Position numbers and translations under genes: made by a program
Part shown: piece by piece, positions 9,000 to 18,581 of the stretch
Layout of the letters: each line of letters begins with the position of its first letter
Numbering within the stretch: the first letter of the stretch is position 1
Assembly (NCBI GenBank): GCA_009693505.1
Contig: SHXD01000003.1
Coordinates: 1 to 64,000 of the forward strand
DNA length: 64,000 bases
Origin: Limnohabitans sp.
GTDB lineage: Bacteria; Pseudomonadota; Gammaproteobacteria; Burkholderiales; Burkholderiaceae_C
Reading direction: 5' to 3'
Notes under the pieces: generated by a model
Told to the model about the DNA's origin: nothing
Databases searched by the model: none
Seen by the model: only the letters and a program-made list of their open reading frames with translations

Positions 9000-9899
9000 C
9001 TAGTTCAAAACACCGTGGGCAATGACACAGGCGGCGTCTACAGTCAATGCATTGCTTGCAATGGCCGCTAAAACTTGCTTGGGAGACAGACAAGTAAATT
9101 CACTCACCTCACCGTCTTGATTGACAGGCATCACATCAGGCGGAACAAGCAGGTTGTAAACCCACAATGTTTCATGGTGCCAACCCGTTGCCACTGCTCG
9201 GCAGGTACTGACATGTCCATGAGAGGCCGCTGTCAATGCTAGGGCTTGAGATATTCCAGCCTCCTCCGCCATTTCTCTAACACCGCAACTTTGAGGAGAC
9301 TCACCCACTGTTAAACCACCTGCGGCAACGTTGTCCAGCATGCCAGGGTCTGTAGGCTTGGTTAAAGCTCTGCGACCACACCACAAATGCCCTTCATTTG
9401 TGAAGCCATTCACATGCACAGCATGACTGCGCAAACCAAAAAACCTGAAGGCCGACCGCTCCATTTCAAAAGCCGCGGGCAATAGAGACCGAGGCTCTAA
9501 ACACCGCGGCCCAGTTCCAATGACATGGTCTTCCCAGTAGCTGAATTTTTCATTGCGCCAACCTGTTACATAACCCAGATCATGCAGTTGCTTGGCAAAC
9601 TCAGCCAAAGCCAGACTGCGAGAGGCGTGCGTTCTCTCTGGAGTATCCCAATGCAAACCCAGAGGAACGTGCGTCCAATGGCTGCTTAGGTTTTGCAGGA
9701 CTTTGGCGTGCACAGGCGTGAGGTGCCCAGTGGCAGCTTGAGAGCCTCCCAAATGCCAAGGGACTGCATCTTCCGGCAAGGGCTGCATCGCCTGCTTCAA
9801 GCACCGATGCAACACTTGGATTTCTGAACCACTGATAGCGGCCTTGAACTTTTCAATGGCGTTCATGCTGTCCGCAAATTGATTGAGTCTTTGACTCAA
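9000..9899 (-). CDS. Nudix hydrolase with N-terminal DUF4743-type domain
   Basis: A 299-residue protein. The C-terminal half holds a perfect Nudix box, GGLTVGE-x7-REMAEEAGI (GX5EX7REUXEEXGU), which binds metal and hydrolyses a nucleoside diphosphate linked to another moiety. The N-terminal 110 residues (ADSMNAIEKFKAAISG..., then PWHLGG and VHAKVL) match the helical domain found in the Tnr3-like Nudix group related to the N-terminal part of fungal thiamine pyrophosphokinase; an action on oxidised or damaged thiamine diphosphate is possible by analogy. The start is 2 bp after the polA stop and the stop touches the TauE start, so it is co-transcribed with both. Confidence 0.85.
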   Translation of the reverse strand: MSQRLNQFADSMNAIEKFKAAISGSEIQVLHRCLKQAMQPLPEDAVPWHLGGSQAATGHLTPVHAKVLQNLSSHWTHVPLGLHWDTPERTHASRSLALAEFAKQLHDLGYVTGWRNEKFSYWEDHVIGTGPRCLEPRSLLPAAFEMERSAFRFFGLRSHAVHVNGFTNEGHLWCGRRALTKPTDPGMLDNVAAGGLTVGESPQSCGVREMAEEAGISQALALTAASHGHVSTCRAVATGWHHETLWVYNLLVPPDVMPVNQDGEVSEFTCLSPKQVLAAIASNALTVDAACVIAHGVLN

Positions 9900-9901
9900 T
9901 T

Positions 9902-12688
9902 TCAGTGCGCCTGATCCCAGTTCAATCCCACACCCACTTCTGCCAACAAAGGCACTTTGAGTGCGGCCACTTCAGCCATCCATTTTGGCACTGCAACTTT
10001 GAGCCATTCAACTTCATCTTCAGGCACTTCAAAAACCAATTCATCGTGCACCTGCATGATCACTTTACTTTTGCGTTGTTCTTTGTCAATGCCCGCTTGC
10101 ACAGCCATCATAGACAGCTTGATCAAATCGGCTGCGGTGCCCTGCATAGGCGCATTGATAGCCGCACGCTCAGCACCCGCACGACGGGGACCATTGGGGG
10201 AGTTGATTTCAGGCAAATACAATCTGCGACCAAACACAGTTTCAACATAGCCTTGCGATTTGGCTTGCTCGCGCGTTTCGTCCATGTAGCGCTTCACACC
10301 TGCAAAGCGTTGGAAGTAACGTTCGATATAATTTTTGGCAGCGCCATTGTCAATGCCCAGGGCCTTGGCCAAACCAAAAGCACTCATGCCGTAAATCAAA
10401 CCAAAGTTGATGGTTTTGGCATAGCGGCGCTGCTCACTCGAGACTTGATCAGGCGATAAACCAAACACTTCGGCCGCAGTGGCTTTGTGCACATCCAAGC
10501 CTTGGTGAAACGCTTTAAGCAAGGCCTCGTCACCACTCAAATGGGCCATGATGCGCAATTCAATTTGAGAATAGTCAGCACTGGCAATCAAACTGCCAGC
10601 AGGCGCCACAAAAGCTTCGCGCACTTTGCGACCTTCGGCCGTGCGAATAGGAATGTTTTGCAAATTGGGTTCATTGCTGGACAAACGACCCGTGACTGCC
10701 ACAGCTTGCGCGTAATGCGTATGCACACGGCCCGTTCTAGGCAAAGCCATTTGCGCCAGCTTGTCGGTGTAAGTGCCCTTCAGTTTGGACAAACTGCGGT
10801 GCTCCAAAATTCGGGCGGGCAAGGGGTAGTCTTCTGCCAGTTTTTCCAGCACCTCTTCATCTGTACTGCGCGCACCCGTGGCGGTTTTTTTAATGACGGG
10901 CAATCCCAGCTTGTCAAAAAAGATTTCACCGAGTTGTTTAGGGCTGCTCAAGTTGAAGGGTTGCCCTGCAATTTCATAAGCTTCAGTTTCTAGCTGCAAA
11001 ATGCGTTGCCCCAAGGCTTGGCTTTGTGCGGCCAGTGTAGGGCCATTAATTAGCACGCCATTGCGCTCAATGCGAAACAAAGCTTCGCTGGTGGCAATCT
11101 CGATGTCGTAGATGGCACGCAGCTTGGCATCGGCTTGAATGCGTGGCCACAGCACCCCATGAACATCCAAACATTGGTCAGAATCTTCACAAGAATATTC
11201 CGAGGCTTTTTCTACATCGACTTGCGCAAACGAAATTTGATGCACACCTTTGCCGCACATGTCTTCGTAAGTCAAACCGGTGCGGCCAACATGTCGCAAT
11301 GCCAAACTGGTCAGGTTGTGCGGCTTGTGAACTTCCAACACATAACTTTGCAGCATGGTGTCATGTGCATAGCCATGAACCTCAATGCCTTGATTGGCAA
11401 ACACATGCCGGTCGTATTTAATGTGCTGGCCTACTTTGAGTTTGAGCGGGTTTTCAAGCCAAGGTTTGAGCTTGGTCAGAACTTCCCGCATCGGCAACTG
11501 CACTGGCGCATCGGGGCCTTCATGTCGCAAGGGCACATAAGCTGCTTCACCAGGTTTGACACTCCAACTGATGCCCACCAAATCGGCGCGCATGGCATCG
11601 AGCGATGTGGTCTCGGTGTCAATGGCCACAAACTCTGCGGCCTCTAACCTCGGCAACCACATGTCAAATTGCGCCCAGGTCAAAATAGTTTCATACTGTT
11701 TGTCGCCAGTGACAGTGACGACCGGTTCTGGCTCTGCAAACAAGTCGTCCATGGGCACAAAAGCCGATTTGGCAGAGGACTTGCTGGCAGCAGTCTCAGG
11801 GGCGCCTGCACCACGGCTTCTGACCAAACCTTTGAAGCCATACTTTTCATAAAAAGCCAACAAGTCGACCTCGTTGGGCTGTGCCAACCGAATGGTTTCC
11901 AGTGAGGGCAACTCGGGCACGTAGGCATTCAAATCGCAATCGGTGCGAATTTTCAAGAGTTGCCGGCCAGTGGGCAACCAATCGACCGCCTTGCGAAGAT
12001 TCTCACCCACCACACCTTTGACTTGATCGGCATTGGCCATCAGGTTTTCGAGCGAGCCGTATTCAAGCAAAAGTTTGACTGCCGTTTTAGGGCCTACTTT
12101 TTGCACCCCTGGCACATTGTCTACCGTGTCACCTACCAAAATTTGATAGTCCAACATGAGGCTGGCAGGCACACCAAATTCTTCTTGAACCCCCGCCAAG
12201 TCGCGACGTTTGCCATTCATGGTGTCAATGATGGTGATGTGTTCATTCACCAATTGGGCCAAGTCTTTGTCGCCACTTGAAACCACTACCTCAATACCTT
12301 GCGATGAACCCACAGCAGACAGTGTGCCAATCACATCATCGGCTTCAACGCCTGGTACGTCCAAGACTTTCCATCCCATCAAACGAACCAATTCATGAAT
12401 CGGCTGAATTTGCGAGCGCAAATCGTCAGGCATGGGGCTTCTGTTTTGTTTGTACTCAGGATAAATTTCGTCGCGAAAGGTAGGGCCCTTGGCATCAAAC
12501 ACACACACCGCAAAGTCTGCAGGAATGTCTTTCCGAAGGCGCTCCATCATGTTGATCATGCCTCGAATAGCACCCGTGGCAGGACTGGCGGGATCGCTCG
12601 GCACAGCTCGCAAATCAGGCATGGCATGAAAGGCTCGGTAGAGGTAACTGGAACCATCCACCAGCAAAAGGGTTTTCTTGTCGCTCAT
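9902..12688 (-). CDS. polA: DNA polymerase I
   Basis: Fills gaps and removes RNA primers during replication and repair. Starting at the ATG at 12688 (MSDKKTLLLVDGSSYLYRAF) gives 928 residues, the same length as the E. coli enzyme; the frame extends 22 codons further without homology. Domains: 5'-3' exonuclease (about 1-290, with GVEADDVIGTL and VSSGDKDLAQLV), 3'-5' exonuclease (about 340-530, active DxE in FVAIDTETTSLD, so proofreading looks intact) and polymerase (about 550-928) with motif A SADYSQIELRIMAHLS, motif B RRYAKTINFGLIYG and motif C QVHDELVFEV. Divergent from thrB. It leads a short run with the Nudix and TauE genes. Confidence 0.98.
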   Translation of the reverse strand: MSDKKTLLLVDGSSYLYRAFHAMPDLRAVPSDPASPATGAIRGMINMMERLRKDIPADFAVCVFDAKGPTFRDEIYPEYKQNRSPMPDDLRSQIQPIHELVRLMGWKVLDVPGVEADDVIGTLSAVGSSQGIEVVVSSGDKDLAQLVNEHITIIDTMNGKRRDLAGVQEEFGVPASLMLDYQILVGDTVDNVPGVQKVGPKTAVKLLLEYGSLENLMANADQVKGVVGENLRKAVDWLPTGRQLLKIRTDCDLNAYVPELPSLETIRLAQPNEVDLLAFYEKYGFKGLVRSRGAGAPETAASKSSAKSAFVPMDDLFAEPEPVVTVTGDKQYETILTWAQFDMWLPRLEAAEFVAIDTETTSLDAMRADLVGISWSVKPGEAAYVPLRHEGPDAPVQLPMREVLTKLKPWLENPLKLKVGQHIKYDRHVFANQGIEVHGYAHDTMLQSYVLEVHKPHNLTSLALRHVGRTGLTYEDMCGKGVHQISFAQVDVEKASEYSCEDSDQCLDVHGVLWPRIQADAKLRAIYDIEIATSEALFRIERNGVLINGPTLAAQSQALGQRILQLETEAYEIAGQPFNLSSPKQLGEIFFDKLGLPVIKKTATGARSTDEEVLEKLAEDYPLPARILEHRSLSKLKGTYTDKLAQMALPRTGRVHTHYAQAVAVTGRLSSNEPNLQNIPIRTAEGRKVREAFVAPAGSLIASADYSQIELRIMAHLSGDEALLKAFHQGLDVHKATAAEVFGLSPDQVSSEQRRYAKTINFGLIYGMSAFGLAKALGIDNGAAKNYIERYFQRFAGVKRYMDETREQAKSQGYVETVFGRRLYLPEINSPNGPRRAGAERAAINAPMQGTAADLIKLSMMAVQAGIDKEQRKSKVIMQVHDELVFEVPEDEVEWLKVAVPKWMAEVAALKVPLLAEVGVGLNWDQAH

Positions 12689-12827
12689 GCCCCAATTGTG
12701 CCTGTCCTGAAGCGGGTTTGCCGAGCCAAAGTCTGTCAAATTTGGCGCCAACACCCTCTACAATCCCTGCATGCATTTCGCCATGCCTTCGGGCGCCTAT
12801 TCCACCCTTTCGAACACCCGCTAAGCC

Positions 12828-13784
12828 ATGGCTGTTTTTACGCCCGTTACCGAAGAGCAAGCAGCACTGCTGATGTCCCAATTAGGCTTAGGTGAACTGA
12901 CCGAGTTAAGGGGGATTGAGGGCGGCATCGAAAACACCAACTATTTCGCCACCACCGATTTGGGCGATTACGTCCTCACCTTGTTCGAGCGTCTCAATCA
13001 CGAGCAATTGCCCTTTTATTTGTACCTGATGAAGCACTTGGCAGAAAAAGGCATTCCTGTGCCCAACCCTGCTGCCAATCAAGATGGCGACATTCTGCAC
13101 ACCCTTTGCGACAAGCCTGCAGCCGTGGTCAACCGACTGCTTGGCAAAAGCCAATTGGCCCCCCAGGCTGTTCACTGCACAGCAGTCGGCGCCATGCTGG
13201 CTCGCATGCACTTAGCGGGTGAAGACTACAACCGCAGCCAAACCAATTTAAGGGGCTTGGCGTGGTGGAACGACACTGTGCCCATGGTGCTACCCTACTT
13301 GAAGGAAGACCAAGCTAGGCTCTTGCAAAGCGAGTTGGCCTTCCAAAATCACATTGCACAGGGTGCCGCTTATCAAGCCCTTCCCAAAGGCCCCGTCCAT
13401 GCCGACCTTTTTCGCGACAACGTGATGTTCGAAGCTGAAAAGCTCACAGGCTTGTTTGACTTTTATTTTGCGGGCAATGACACTTGGTTGTTTGACTTGT
13501 CGGTGTGCATGAACGATTGGTGCATCGACTTGAACTCAGGAGACCACGTACCTGACAAGGCCTTGGCCATGCTGAATGCCTACCAAGAAGTGCGGCCCCT
13601 GCGTTCCTCCGAGAGACAGCTGCTGCCAGCCATGCTGCGCGCCGGCGCATTGCGCTTTTGGATTTCCCGACTTTGGGACTTCCATTTACCCAGAGAAGCA
13701 TCCATGCTAAAACCACACGATCCCACCCACTTTGAACGGGTATTGCGTGCTCGTTTAACTTCGCCCTTTAAGCTCTGGGTATGA
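12828..13784 (+). CDS. thrB: Homoserine kinase, APH-fold type (ThrB type II)
   Basis: Phosphorylates L-homoserine for threonine synthesis. The 318-residue protein has the aminoglycoside-phosphotransferase fold of the proteobacterial ThrB2 type rather than the GHMP fold: N-terminal EGGIENTNYFATT, and the catalytic loop HADLFRDNVMF followed by the metal-binding segment LTGLFDFYFAGND. It overlaps the next membrane-protein gene by 4 bp (ATGA), indicating translational coupling. polA lies divergently upstream, an arrangement I recall as common in Comamonadaceae. Confidence 0.95.
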   Translation: MAVFTPVTEEQAALLMSQLGLGELTELRGIEGGIENTNYFATTDLGDYVLTLFERLNHEQLPFYLYLMKHLAEKGIPVPNPAANQDGDILHTLCDKPAAVVNRLLGKSQLAPQAVHCTAVGAMLARMHLAGEDYNRSQTNLRGLAWWNDTVPMVLPYLKEDQARLLQSELAFQNHIAQGAAYQALPKGPVHADLFRDNVMFEAEKLTGLFDFYFAGNDTWLFDLSVCMNDWCIDLNSGDHVPDKALAMLNAYQEVRPLRSSERQLLPAMLRAGALRFWISRLWDFHLPREASMLKPHDPTHFERVLRARLTSPFKLWV

Positions 13785-14569
13785 AGCTTCAAATCGTTCC
13801 TGCCAAGCAGGGTCTGCTCTGGGTCAAACAAGGCATCCGTACTTTTTGGCGCCAGCCATTGGCCTTTACAGGCTTGTTCTTTTTGTTCATGGCGTGGGTT
13901 TCTGTCTTGTCCATGGTTCCCTTTATTGGCGCGGCATTGGCCTTGCTCGTTTTGCCGGCCGCCACTTTAGGGCTCATGGTCGCTACCGAACAGGCGACCT
14001 CTGGAAAATTTCCCATGCCAACTGTCATGTTGGTGGCGTTTCGTGCAGGACAGTTGCGGCTCAAGGCCATGTTGATTCTTGGTGTCCTTTATGCACTGAG
14101 TTTTTTGGCAGTCATGGCCGTTTCAGCCCTCGTAGATGGCGGCGGCTTTGCCAAGGTCTATCTGGCCAATGCGCCCATCACACCTGAAGTGGTCAACGAT
14201 GCAGACTTTCAGGCAGCCATGTGGTTGACCACCATCTTGTACGTGCCTTTGTCAATGCTGTTTTGGCACGCGCCGGCTTTGGTTCATTGGCACGGCGTTC
14301 AGCCCGTCAAAAGTCTGTTTTTCAGCGCAATCGCTTGCTGGCGCAATTTAGGCGCGTTTGCTTTGTATTTGTTGGCATGGGCAGGGGTGTTTGTAGCGGG
14401 CGCCATGGTCATCCTCCTCATCAGCAGCGCCTTAGGTGGCAACGATTTATCAGCTGCCGTTCTCATGCCGGGCGCATTGCTCATGGCGGCCATGTTTTTC
14501 ACATCGATTTACTTTAGCGTGAAAGACTGTTTTGAATTACCTGAGCCAGGCAGCGAACACCAAGCGTAA
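13781..14569 (+). CDS. BPSS1780-type inner-membrane protein of unknown function
   Basis: A 262-residue protein with about six hydrophobic segments (for example residues 27-53, 100-115 and 190-220). The start WVKQGIRTFWRQPLAFTGLFF resembles the BPSS1780-like membrane proteins found after thrB in Burkholderiales. It overlaps thrB by 4 bp, so it is translated with it. Function is unknown; the position gives no metabolic clue beyond linkage to threonine synthesis. Confidence 0.75.
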   Translation: MKLQIVPAKQGLLWVKQGIRTFWRQPLAFTGLFFLFMAWVSVLSMVPFIGAALALLVLPAATLGLMVATEQATSGKFPMPTVMLVAFRAGQLRLKAMLILGVLYALSFLAVMAVSALVDGGGFAKVYLANAPITPEVVNDADFQAAMWLTTILYVPLSMLFWHAPALVHWHGVQPVKSLFFSAIACWRNLGAFALYLLAWAGVFVAGAMVILLISSALGGNDLSAAVLMPGALLMAAMFFTSIYFSVKDCFELPEPGSEHQA

Positions 14570-14591
14570 AAAAGCCTGCTTTCGCAGGCTT
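14568..14591 (-). terminator. Rho-independent terminator for slyD
   Basis: Eight-base-pair stem AAGCCTGC/GCAGGCTT (14572-14579 with 14584-14591) and a four-base loop. On the minus strand the stem runs into a U tract formed by the A run at 14568-14573, so it mainly stops transcription of slyD. The run begins inside the stop codon of the convergent membrane-protein gene, which may use the hairpin in the other direction less efficiently. Confidence 0.85.
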
Positions 14592-14620
14592 CATTGAGTT
14601 GCCATTGAAATCTCAAACCA

Positions 14621-15097
14621 TCAATGATGATGGCCATGTGCACCATGAACATGGCGATGTTCAATTTCCTCTGGTATGGCCGCGCGCACATCCAACACAT
14701 TCAATTGGAACTGCAAAACTTGGCCCGCCCAAGGATGGTTGCCATCCAACATCACGGTGTCGCCTTTGATTTTCAGCACATTGAAAATGGCTTTACGACC
14801 ATCAGGCGTGCGGCCCCGTAATTGCCCTCCTACCTTCACGCCAGGTGGGAAATCTTTCTTGGGCATGGTTTGTAGCAGGCTTTCATCGCGCTCACCAAAG
14901 GCATCGGTAGCACTCAGTACCAAGGTGGTTTGGTAGCCTTTGCCTTGGCCATCTAGCGCCTCTTCAATTTTGGGCAAGGTGTTTTCATAGCCGCCATGCA
15001 AATAAGCCATGGGCTCTTCTGCGGCTTCTAACAATTTACCTTGCGCATCGGACACTTTGTATTTCAAAGTCACAACGGTGTCTTTTTCAATTTTCAT
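14621..15097 (-). CDS. slyD: FKBP-type peptidyl-prolyl cis-trans isomerase SlyD
   Basis: A 158-residue cytoplasmic prolyl isomerase and chaperone. The FKBP halves (MKIEKDTVVTLKYKVSDAQG and the C-terminal strand) flank the insert-in-flap chaperone domain (about 65-125). The C-terminus ends in a His-rich tail (HRHVHGAHGHHH), the hallmark of SlyD-type nickel binding, though shorter than in E. coli. Nickel handling is notable because a nickel-dependent urease lies in the same window, but SlyD is common and the link is only suggestive. It lies 25 bp downstream of uvrD and ends at the hairpin at 14568-14591. Confidence 0.95.
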   Translation of the reverse strand: MKIEKDTVVTLKYKVSDAQGKLLEAAEEPMAYLHGGYENTLPKIEEALDGQGKGYQTTLVLSATDAFGERDESLLQTMPKKDFPPGVKVGGQLRGRTPDGRKAIFNVLKIKGDTVMLDGNHPWAGQVLQFQLNVLDVRAAIPEEIEHRHVHGAHGHHH

Positions 15098-15122
15098 GAA
15101 GTTCTCTTCCTTCGGTCCTAAA

Positions 15123-17420
15123 TTATTCCACAGGTGTTAACTTGGCAACCGACAAGGCCAACCACTTCACACCATGTCTTGGAAAATTCACTTGGGCCCG
15201 CGCATCTGCGCCAGCGCCCTCCACCGCCAAAACCCGGCCTTCACCAAACTTGGTGTGAAACACTTTCATGGCCACTTTGATGCCATGCGAAGGCTCTGAT
15301 TTTTGTACAGGCACAGGCGGGCTTTTGTAGGTTTCTGTCGAGCTCAAACTGCTGTGCCCCCATGCAGGCTTGGCTTGAAAAGCTTGGGCGGGTGAAGTCC
15401 AACCGCCGCCAAGCCCCGTCGCAAAGCCAGGGTTCTTAGGCGTGATCCATTTCAAGCACTCTTCAGGCAACTCATCCAAAAAACGGCTCTTTAAGTTATA
15501 GCGGGTTTGGCCATGCAGCATGCGCGTTTGAGAATGACTGAGGTACAAACGTTTGCGCGCTCGCGTGATGGCCACATACATGAGTCGGCGCTCTTCTTCC
15601 AAACCATCGTAGTCGTTCATGGAATTTTCATGAGGAAACAAGCCCTCCTCCAAGCCCGAGATAAATACAGCGTCAAACTCCAAGCCCTTGCTGGCATGCA
15701 CCGTCATGAGTTGAATGGCATCCTCACCCGCTTGGGCTTGGTTGTCACCCGCCTCCAAGGCCGCATGCGTTAAGAAGGCCGCCAATGGCGACATCACTTC
15801 GCCATCTTCTGCATTGGGTGCCATCTCTGAAGCCGTGGCCTCAGCATCGCGTCCAAAACCTTCTTGCGTGACAAAGCTTTCTGCAGCGTTGACCAACTCT
15901 TCCAAGTTTTCAACGCGATCGGCACCTTCTTTTTCAGTTTTGTAATACTCGACCAAACCCGTTTTATCGAGCACCAATTCGATGATCTCGCGCAGTGTCA
16001 TGCCCGGTGTTTGCTCGCGCATCACATCGATCATGGCAACAAAGCCGGCCAACTTGGCGCCTGCTTTTCCGGCTGTGCTGCTCACTGCATCATGCAAAGA
16101 GCATCCCAAACCTTTGGCAGCATCTTGCAATTGCTCCACACTGCGAGCGCCAATGCCGCGTGGCGGGAAATTCACAATGCGCAAGAAACTGGTGTCGTCG
16201 TTGGCATTTTCTAAAATGCGCAAATAAGCCAGTGCGTGCTTAATTTCAGCACGCTCGAAAAATCGCAAGCCGCCATACACCTTGTAGGGCACACCCGCAT
16301 TGAACAAGGCAGTTTCCATGACTCGACTCTGCGCATTGCTGCGATACAGCACTGCTACTTCTTTGCGCGTCAAACCATCGCCCTTGACCAATTGGCGAAT
16401 TTCATCGACCAACCACTGGGCTTCGGCAAAATCACTGGTGGACTCATACACACGCACAGGCTCACCCGCACCTTGGTCGGTGCGCAAGTTTTTACCAAGT
16501 CTGTTTTTGTTGTTACCAATCAGCGCATTGGCCGAATCCAGAATGTTGCTATAGCTTCGGTAGTTTTGCTCTAACTTGATTTGGTGCTGCACGCCAAACT
16601 CGCGGACAAAATCGGCCATGTTGCCCACTCGTGCGCCTCGAAATGCGTAAATACTTTGGTCGTCATCTCCCACTGCCAACACGGCGCTGCCATGCTCTGA
16701 AGGCAGCCCTGCAATCATTTTGATCCAGGCATATTGCAATTTGTTGGTATCTTGAAACTCATCAATTAGCACATGTTTAAAACGCAAGCGGTAATGCAAT
16801 CGGATCGAGTCGTTGTCGCGCAGCAACTCATATGAGCGCAACATCAACTCACCAAAGTCCACCACACCCTCGCGCTGGCACTGGTCTTCGTAGAGTTGGT
16901 AGATGTCTACTTTGCGGCGGGTTTCATCGTCGCGCACATCCACATCTTTGGGACGCAATCCGTCTTCTTTGCAACCGGCAATGAACCACATCAATTGCTT
17001 GGGTGGAAAACGCTCATCGTCTACACCATGTTGCTTGCACAAACGCTTAATGGCCGACAACTGATCCTGCGTGTCCAAAATTTGAAAAGTTTGCGGCAGG
17101 TTGGCCATTTTGTAATGGGCCCGCAAAAACCGGTTGCAAAGTCCATGAAATGTGCCAATCCACATGCCCCTGACATTCACTGGCAACATGGCCTGAAGCC
17201 GAAGCATCATCTCTTTGGCCGCCTTGTTGGTGAATGTCACCGCCAACACAGCACCCGATCCCACTTGGGAGGTCTGTAATAACCAAGCAATTCGGGTAGT
17301 CAATACCCGGGTTTTGCCAGACCCTGCCCCCGCCAAAATGAGGGCCGATTCAGAGGGAAGCGTGACAGCCCTCAATTGCTCTGGGTTCAGATTGCTCAAA
17401 AGGGGCGTTTGGTCGTACAT
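15123..17420 (-). CDS. uvrD: ATP-dependent DNA helicase II, UvrD/Rep family
   Basis: A 765-residue superfamily 1 helicase for nucleotide excision and mismatch repair. Walker A AGAGSGKTRVL at about residues 31-41, motif II VLIDEFQDTN, motif III GDDDQSIYAFRGA, and C-terminal motifs VHASKGLEFDAVFISGLEEG and YVAITRARKRLY. The C-terminal 40 residues (VFHTKFGEGRVLAVEGAGAD) form the Tudor-like domain that contacts RNA polymerase in UvrD and PcrA. slyD follows after 25 bp. The 179-bp gap upstream holds the guaC promoter and hairpin on the other strand. Confidence 0.96.
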   Translation of the reverse strand: MYDQTPLLSNLNPEQLRAVTLPSESALILAGAGSGKTRVLTTRIAWLLQTSQVGSGAVLAVTFTNKAAKEMMLRLQAMLPVNVRGMWIGTFHGLCNRFLRAHYKMANLPQTFQILDTQDQLSAIKRLCKQHGVDDERFPPKQLMWFIAGCKEDGLRPKDVDVRDDETRRKVDIYQLYEDQCQREGVVDFGELMLRSYELLRDNDSIRLHYRLRFKHVLIDEFQDTNKLQYAWIKMIAGLPSEHGSAVLAVGDDDQSIYAFRGARVGNMADFVREFGVQHQIKLEQNYRSYSNILDSANALIGNNKNRLGKNLRTDQGAGEPVRVYESTSDFAEAQWLVDEIRQLVKGDGLTRKEVAVLYRSNAQSRVMETALFNAGVPYKVYGGLRFFERAEIKHALAYLRILENANDDTSFLRIVNFPPRGIGARSVEQLQDAAKGLGCSLHDAVSSTAGKAGAKLAGFVAMIDVMREQTPGMTLREIIELVLDKTGLVEYYKTEKEGADRVENLEELVNAAESFVTQEGFGRDAEATASEMAPNAEDGEVMSPLAAFLTHAALEAGDNQAQAGEDAIQLMTVHASKGLEFDAVFISGLEEGLFPHENSMNDYDGLEEERRLMYVAITRARKRLYLSHSQTRMLHGQTRYNLKSRFLDELPEECLKWITPKNPGFATGLGGGWTSPAQAFQAKPAWGHSSLSSTETYKSPPVPVQKSEPSHGIKVAMKVFHTKFGEGRVLAVEGAGADARAQVNFPRHGVKWLALSVAKLTPVE

Positions 17421-17452
17421 CCCCCAATTGTAGAAACTCCTGACGCCAAGTT

Positions 17453-17481
17453 TTGAAATTGCAAAACAAAACGGGTAGAAT
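17453..17481 (+). promoter_or_regulatory. Candidate sigma70 promoter for guaC
   Basis: TTGAAA at 17453-17458, a 17-base spacer and TAGAAT at 17476-17481 make a near-consensus sigma70 promoter on the plus strand. Transcription would begin near 17488, at the base of the hairpin described next. guaC is the only plus-strand gene it can serve. Confidence 0.65.
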
Positions 17482-17486
17482 CAGCC

Positions 17487-17520
17487 ACCGGGCCCAAGAT
17501 TATTGCGCCCGGTTTTTTTT
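17487..17520 (+). terminator. Terminator-like hairpin at the start of the guaC leader (possible attenuator)
   Basis: Stem ACCGGGC (17487-17493) with GCCCGGT (17507-17513), a 13-base loop and eight T residues (17513-17520). This is a good intrinsic terminator in the plus direction, but no plus-strand gene ends upstream: the last one stops at 14569. It lies immediately after a strong promoter and 80 bp before guaC, so it could attenuate guaC, stabilise the 5' end, or make a very short RNA. I see no competing antiterminator helix by eye. Confidence 0.6.
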
Positions 17521-17599
17521 GCCCAAAAAAATAGCACTTAAAACCGGCCAAGCCAAGCGCTCACTCGTTCTTTCAACGATCCTTTAGGAGCTTGGTTAA

Positions 17600-18577
17600 A
17601 TGGAAATTTTTGATTACGACAATATCTTGTTGCTGCCCCGCAAATGCCGCGTGGAAAGCCGATCTGAATGCGATGCCAGTGTTGAGTTAGGAGGCCGCAA
17701 ATTCCGTCTGCCGGTTGTTCCGGCTAACATGAAGACGGTGGTGAACGAAAAAATTTGCACCTGGATGGCGCAAAACGGTTACTTCTATGTCATGCACCGC
17801 TTCGATCTGGACAATGTGCAATTCGTGCGTGAAATGCACGCCAAAGGCTTGTACGCTTCTATTTCATTGGGCGTGAAAGGCCCCGACTACGACACAGTCA
17901 ACAAATTGGTGGTCGAAGGCCTAACGCCCGAATACATCACCATTGACATTGCGCACGGCCATGCAGAGAGCGTGCACAAGATGATTCAAAATTTAAAAGA
18001 AAAATTGCCCAAGTCTTTCATCATCGCTGGCAACGTGGGCACACCTGAAGCCATCATCGATTTGGAAACCTGGGGCGCCGATGCCACCAAAGTGGGCATT
18101 GGCCCTGGCAAGGTTTGCATCACCAAGCTCAAAACGGGTTTTGGTACAGGCGGCTGGCAGTTGTCAGCGCTCAAATGGTGCGCCCGCGTCGCCACCAAGC
18201 CCATCATTGCGGACGGCGGCATCCGTGAACACGGCGACATTGCCAAAAGCATCCGTTTTGGCGCCACCATGATCATGATTGGCTCCATGTTGGCCGGTCA
18301 CGAAGAATCGCCTGGCGCCACTGTCGAGTTGGACGGCAAGCTGTTCAAAGAGTATTACGGCTCGGCCTCAGACTTCAACAAAGGCGAATACAAGCACGTT
18401 GAAGGCAAGCGCATTCTGGAGCCCATCAAAGGCAATTTGGCCAACACCTTGATCGAGATGGAACAAGACACCCAAAGCTCCATCAGCTATTCTGGTGGCA
18501 CCAAGCTCATGGACATTCGCAAAGTTAACTACGTGATTTTGGGCGGCGACAACGCTGGCGAACACCTGTTGATGTAA
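17600..18577 (+). CDS. guaC: GMP reductase
   Basis: Converts GMP to IMP and ammonia with NADPH, returning guanine nucleotides to the adenine branch. The 325-residue protein has the IMPDH/GMPR barrel without CBS domains. The catalytic cysteine is C173 in [18 protein letters not shown]; the KLKTG continuation separates GMP reductase from IMP dehydrogenase. The short form resembles the GuaC type common in Firmicutes. TAGGAG (17584-17589) lies ten bases before the ATG. Control may involve the upstream promoter and hairpin. It ends 4 bp from the convergent histidine kinase gene, with no clear terminator between. Confidence 0.94.
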   Translation: MEIFDYDNILLLPRKCRVESRSECDASVELGGRKFRLPVVPANMKTVVNEKICTWMAQNGYFYVMHRFDLDNVQFVREMHAKGLYASISLGVKGPDYDTVNKLVVEGLTPEYITIDIAHGHAESVHKMIQNLKEKLPKSFIIAGNVGTPEAIIDLETWGADATKVGIGPGKVCITKLKTGFGTGGWQLSALKWCARVATKPIIADGGIREHGDIAKSIRFGATMIMIGSMLAGHEESPGATVELDGKLFKEYYGSASDFNKGEYKHVEGKRILEPIKGNLANTLIEMEQDTQSSISYSGGTKLMDIRKVNYVILGGDNAGEHLLM

Positions 18578-18581
18578 TTTT

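Noticed and set aside
14621-15097. SlyD as a dedicated urease nickel chaperone
   Set aside because: SlyD is widespread and 44 kb from the urease genes here; the His-rich tail alone does not support a specific link.
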